Origin: Terriglobia bacterium
GTDB lineage: Bacteria > Acidobacteriota > Terriglobia > Bryobacterales > Bryobacteraceae
DNA: 41,185 nt
NCBI GenBank assembly: GCA_020073365.1
Contig: JAIQFL010000065.1
Span: 1-41,185 of the forward strand
Reading direction: 5' to 3'
How positions within the stretch are numbered: the first letter of the stretch is position 1; each line of letters opens with the position of its first letter. The notes beneath the pieces are model-generated. The model worked only from the letters and a program-made list of their open reading frames with translations. It did no database searches and was not told where the DNA came from. The position numbers were made by a program, and so were the translations under genes. Below are positions 40,827 to 41,185 of this stretch, piece after piece.

Positions 40827-40861
40827 TGTCTCCCATTCTAGCAGGCGGCTCCAGAGCGGGC

Positions 40862-40977
40862 TCAATTCATAAACTTATAGCTGGTTACGCGCCCCCACAA
40901 TCCGACCGCCTGCAGGACCCAAATTGCCACCGCCACCACTACGACCACATTCAGAATGGTCTTGATGCTGGATATAG
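40862..40977 (-). pseudogene. Small membrane protein cut by the IS element
   Basis: Minus strand reads SIKTILNVVVVVAVAIWVLQ then [15 protein letters not shown] to TGA (40862-40864), a short hydrophobic protein typical of acidobacteria. No start codon is left: the frame begins right at the IS3 edge (40977/40978). The element probably inserted at or before the first codons. Confidence 0.6.
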
Positions 40978-41185
40978 TGGTCCCAGGATTTTAGACCAGG
41001 CAATAAGCTAAGATTTTCGGCGGAGTCGTTGACAAGGAGAGGTCGATGACGACGACGAGAAAACAGCATAGTGCGCAGTTCAAAGCCCGGGTGGTGATCG
41101 AGGCGATCCGCGGCGAAAAGACGCTCAGCCAGTTGGGATCACAGTTCAAGGTGCATCCCATCCAGATCGCGAAGTGGAGGAAGAC
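40978..41185 (+). mobile_element. IS3-family insertion sequence, left end
   Basis: Begins with a TGGTCCCAGGATTTTAGACC-like terminal sequence, then a short leader and the transposase OrfA (41046 on). The element runs out of the window, so its right end, the OrfB frame and the target duplication cannot be seen. The boundary is set by the start of the terminal sequence and the broken gene next to it. Confidence 0.65.
41046..41185 (+). CDS. IS3-family transposase OrfA (3' end outside window)
   Basis: ATG 41046 follows AAGGAGAGG and encodes a basic N-terminus (TTTRKQHSAQFKARVVIEAI) and the HTH region LSQLGSQFKVHPIQIAKWRK typical of IS3-family OrfA proteins of the IS150/IS407 kind. It would bind the IS ends and act with OrfB after a ribosomal frameshift. 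Only the first 46 codons are in the window. Confidence 0.85.
   Translation, partial: MTTTRKQHSAQFKARVVIEAIRGEKTLSQLGSQFKVHPIQIAKWRK

Overview
The window looks like chromosome of an acidobacterium of the Solibacter/Bryobacter type. This is inferred from gene style, not from a marker gene. The signs are an ECF sigma factor paired with a zinc-finger anti-sigma factor, a TIGR02999-type sigma factor translationally coupled to a Ser/Thr kinase with TPR repeats, PD40-type kinase tails, a PEP-CTERM sorting signal, several DUF433/DUF5615 pairs, and a GC-rich background.

Left flank (1-6979) is ordinary chromosome: the 3' part of a GNAT acetyltransferase, sigma/anti-sigma pair, a small coiled-coil gene on the minus strand, a secreted GlcG-cupin protein followed 9 bases later by an SMP-30/gluconolactonase protein, and a CPA1 sodium/proton antiporter.

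From about 7280 to 18427 lies a tightly packed plus-strand operon of phage or integrative-element type. An AT-rich leader carries a promoter and a perfect 10-bp inverted repeat. It is followed by a small HTH-like protein, an SNF2 helicase, a block of phage hypothetical proteins including DUF2303/YfdQ, a VRR-NUC nuclease, a RepB-like primase and a UvrD-like helicase. Most genes overlap by 4 bases. I see no capsid, tail, terminase or conjugation gene. The integrase that should close this module is broken: its N-terminal arm-binding part stops at 18656 and its C-terminal catalytic part reappears at about 25623.

Between the two integrase parts (18657-25622) is about 7 kb of chromosomal-type DNA. 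It has truncated or frameshifted remnants (ArsR, methyltransferase, kinase pieces, cytochrome c copy, beta-helix protein, PD40 domain) around a few intact genes: a diheme cytochrome, a sigma factor and a kinase. After the integrase C-terminus and an IS630 fragment, a second element-like operon (27182-30723) follows. It holds a tRNA with a GUG anticodon on a Gln-like body, a protein with a Cys-His-Asp domain plus an HTH, and several unknown genes. It ends in a gene cut off at about 30795 against a PEP-CTERM remnant.

The right flank (30950-36458) is degraded: two DUF433-DUF5615 toxin-antitoxin pairs (one frameshifted), a 3' fragment of tRNA-Arg(CCG) with nearby direct repeats that looks like an attachment-site scar, a fused glycosyltransferase/GH130 pseudogene, an XRE regulator with a divergent promoter/operator, and two frameshifted genes. 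From 36503 the order becomes healthy again: two small genes, groES-groEL, a small zinc-ribbon protein, and an NtrC-type sigma54 regulator. At the right edge an IS3-family element has cut a small membrane-protein gene.

Most assignments come from recognising protein motifs by eye. No database search was run. The many frameshifts could partly be assembly errors.
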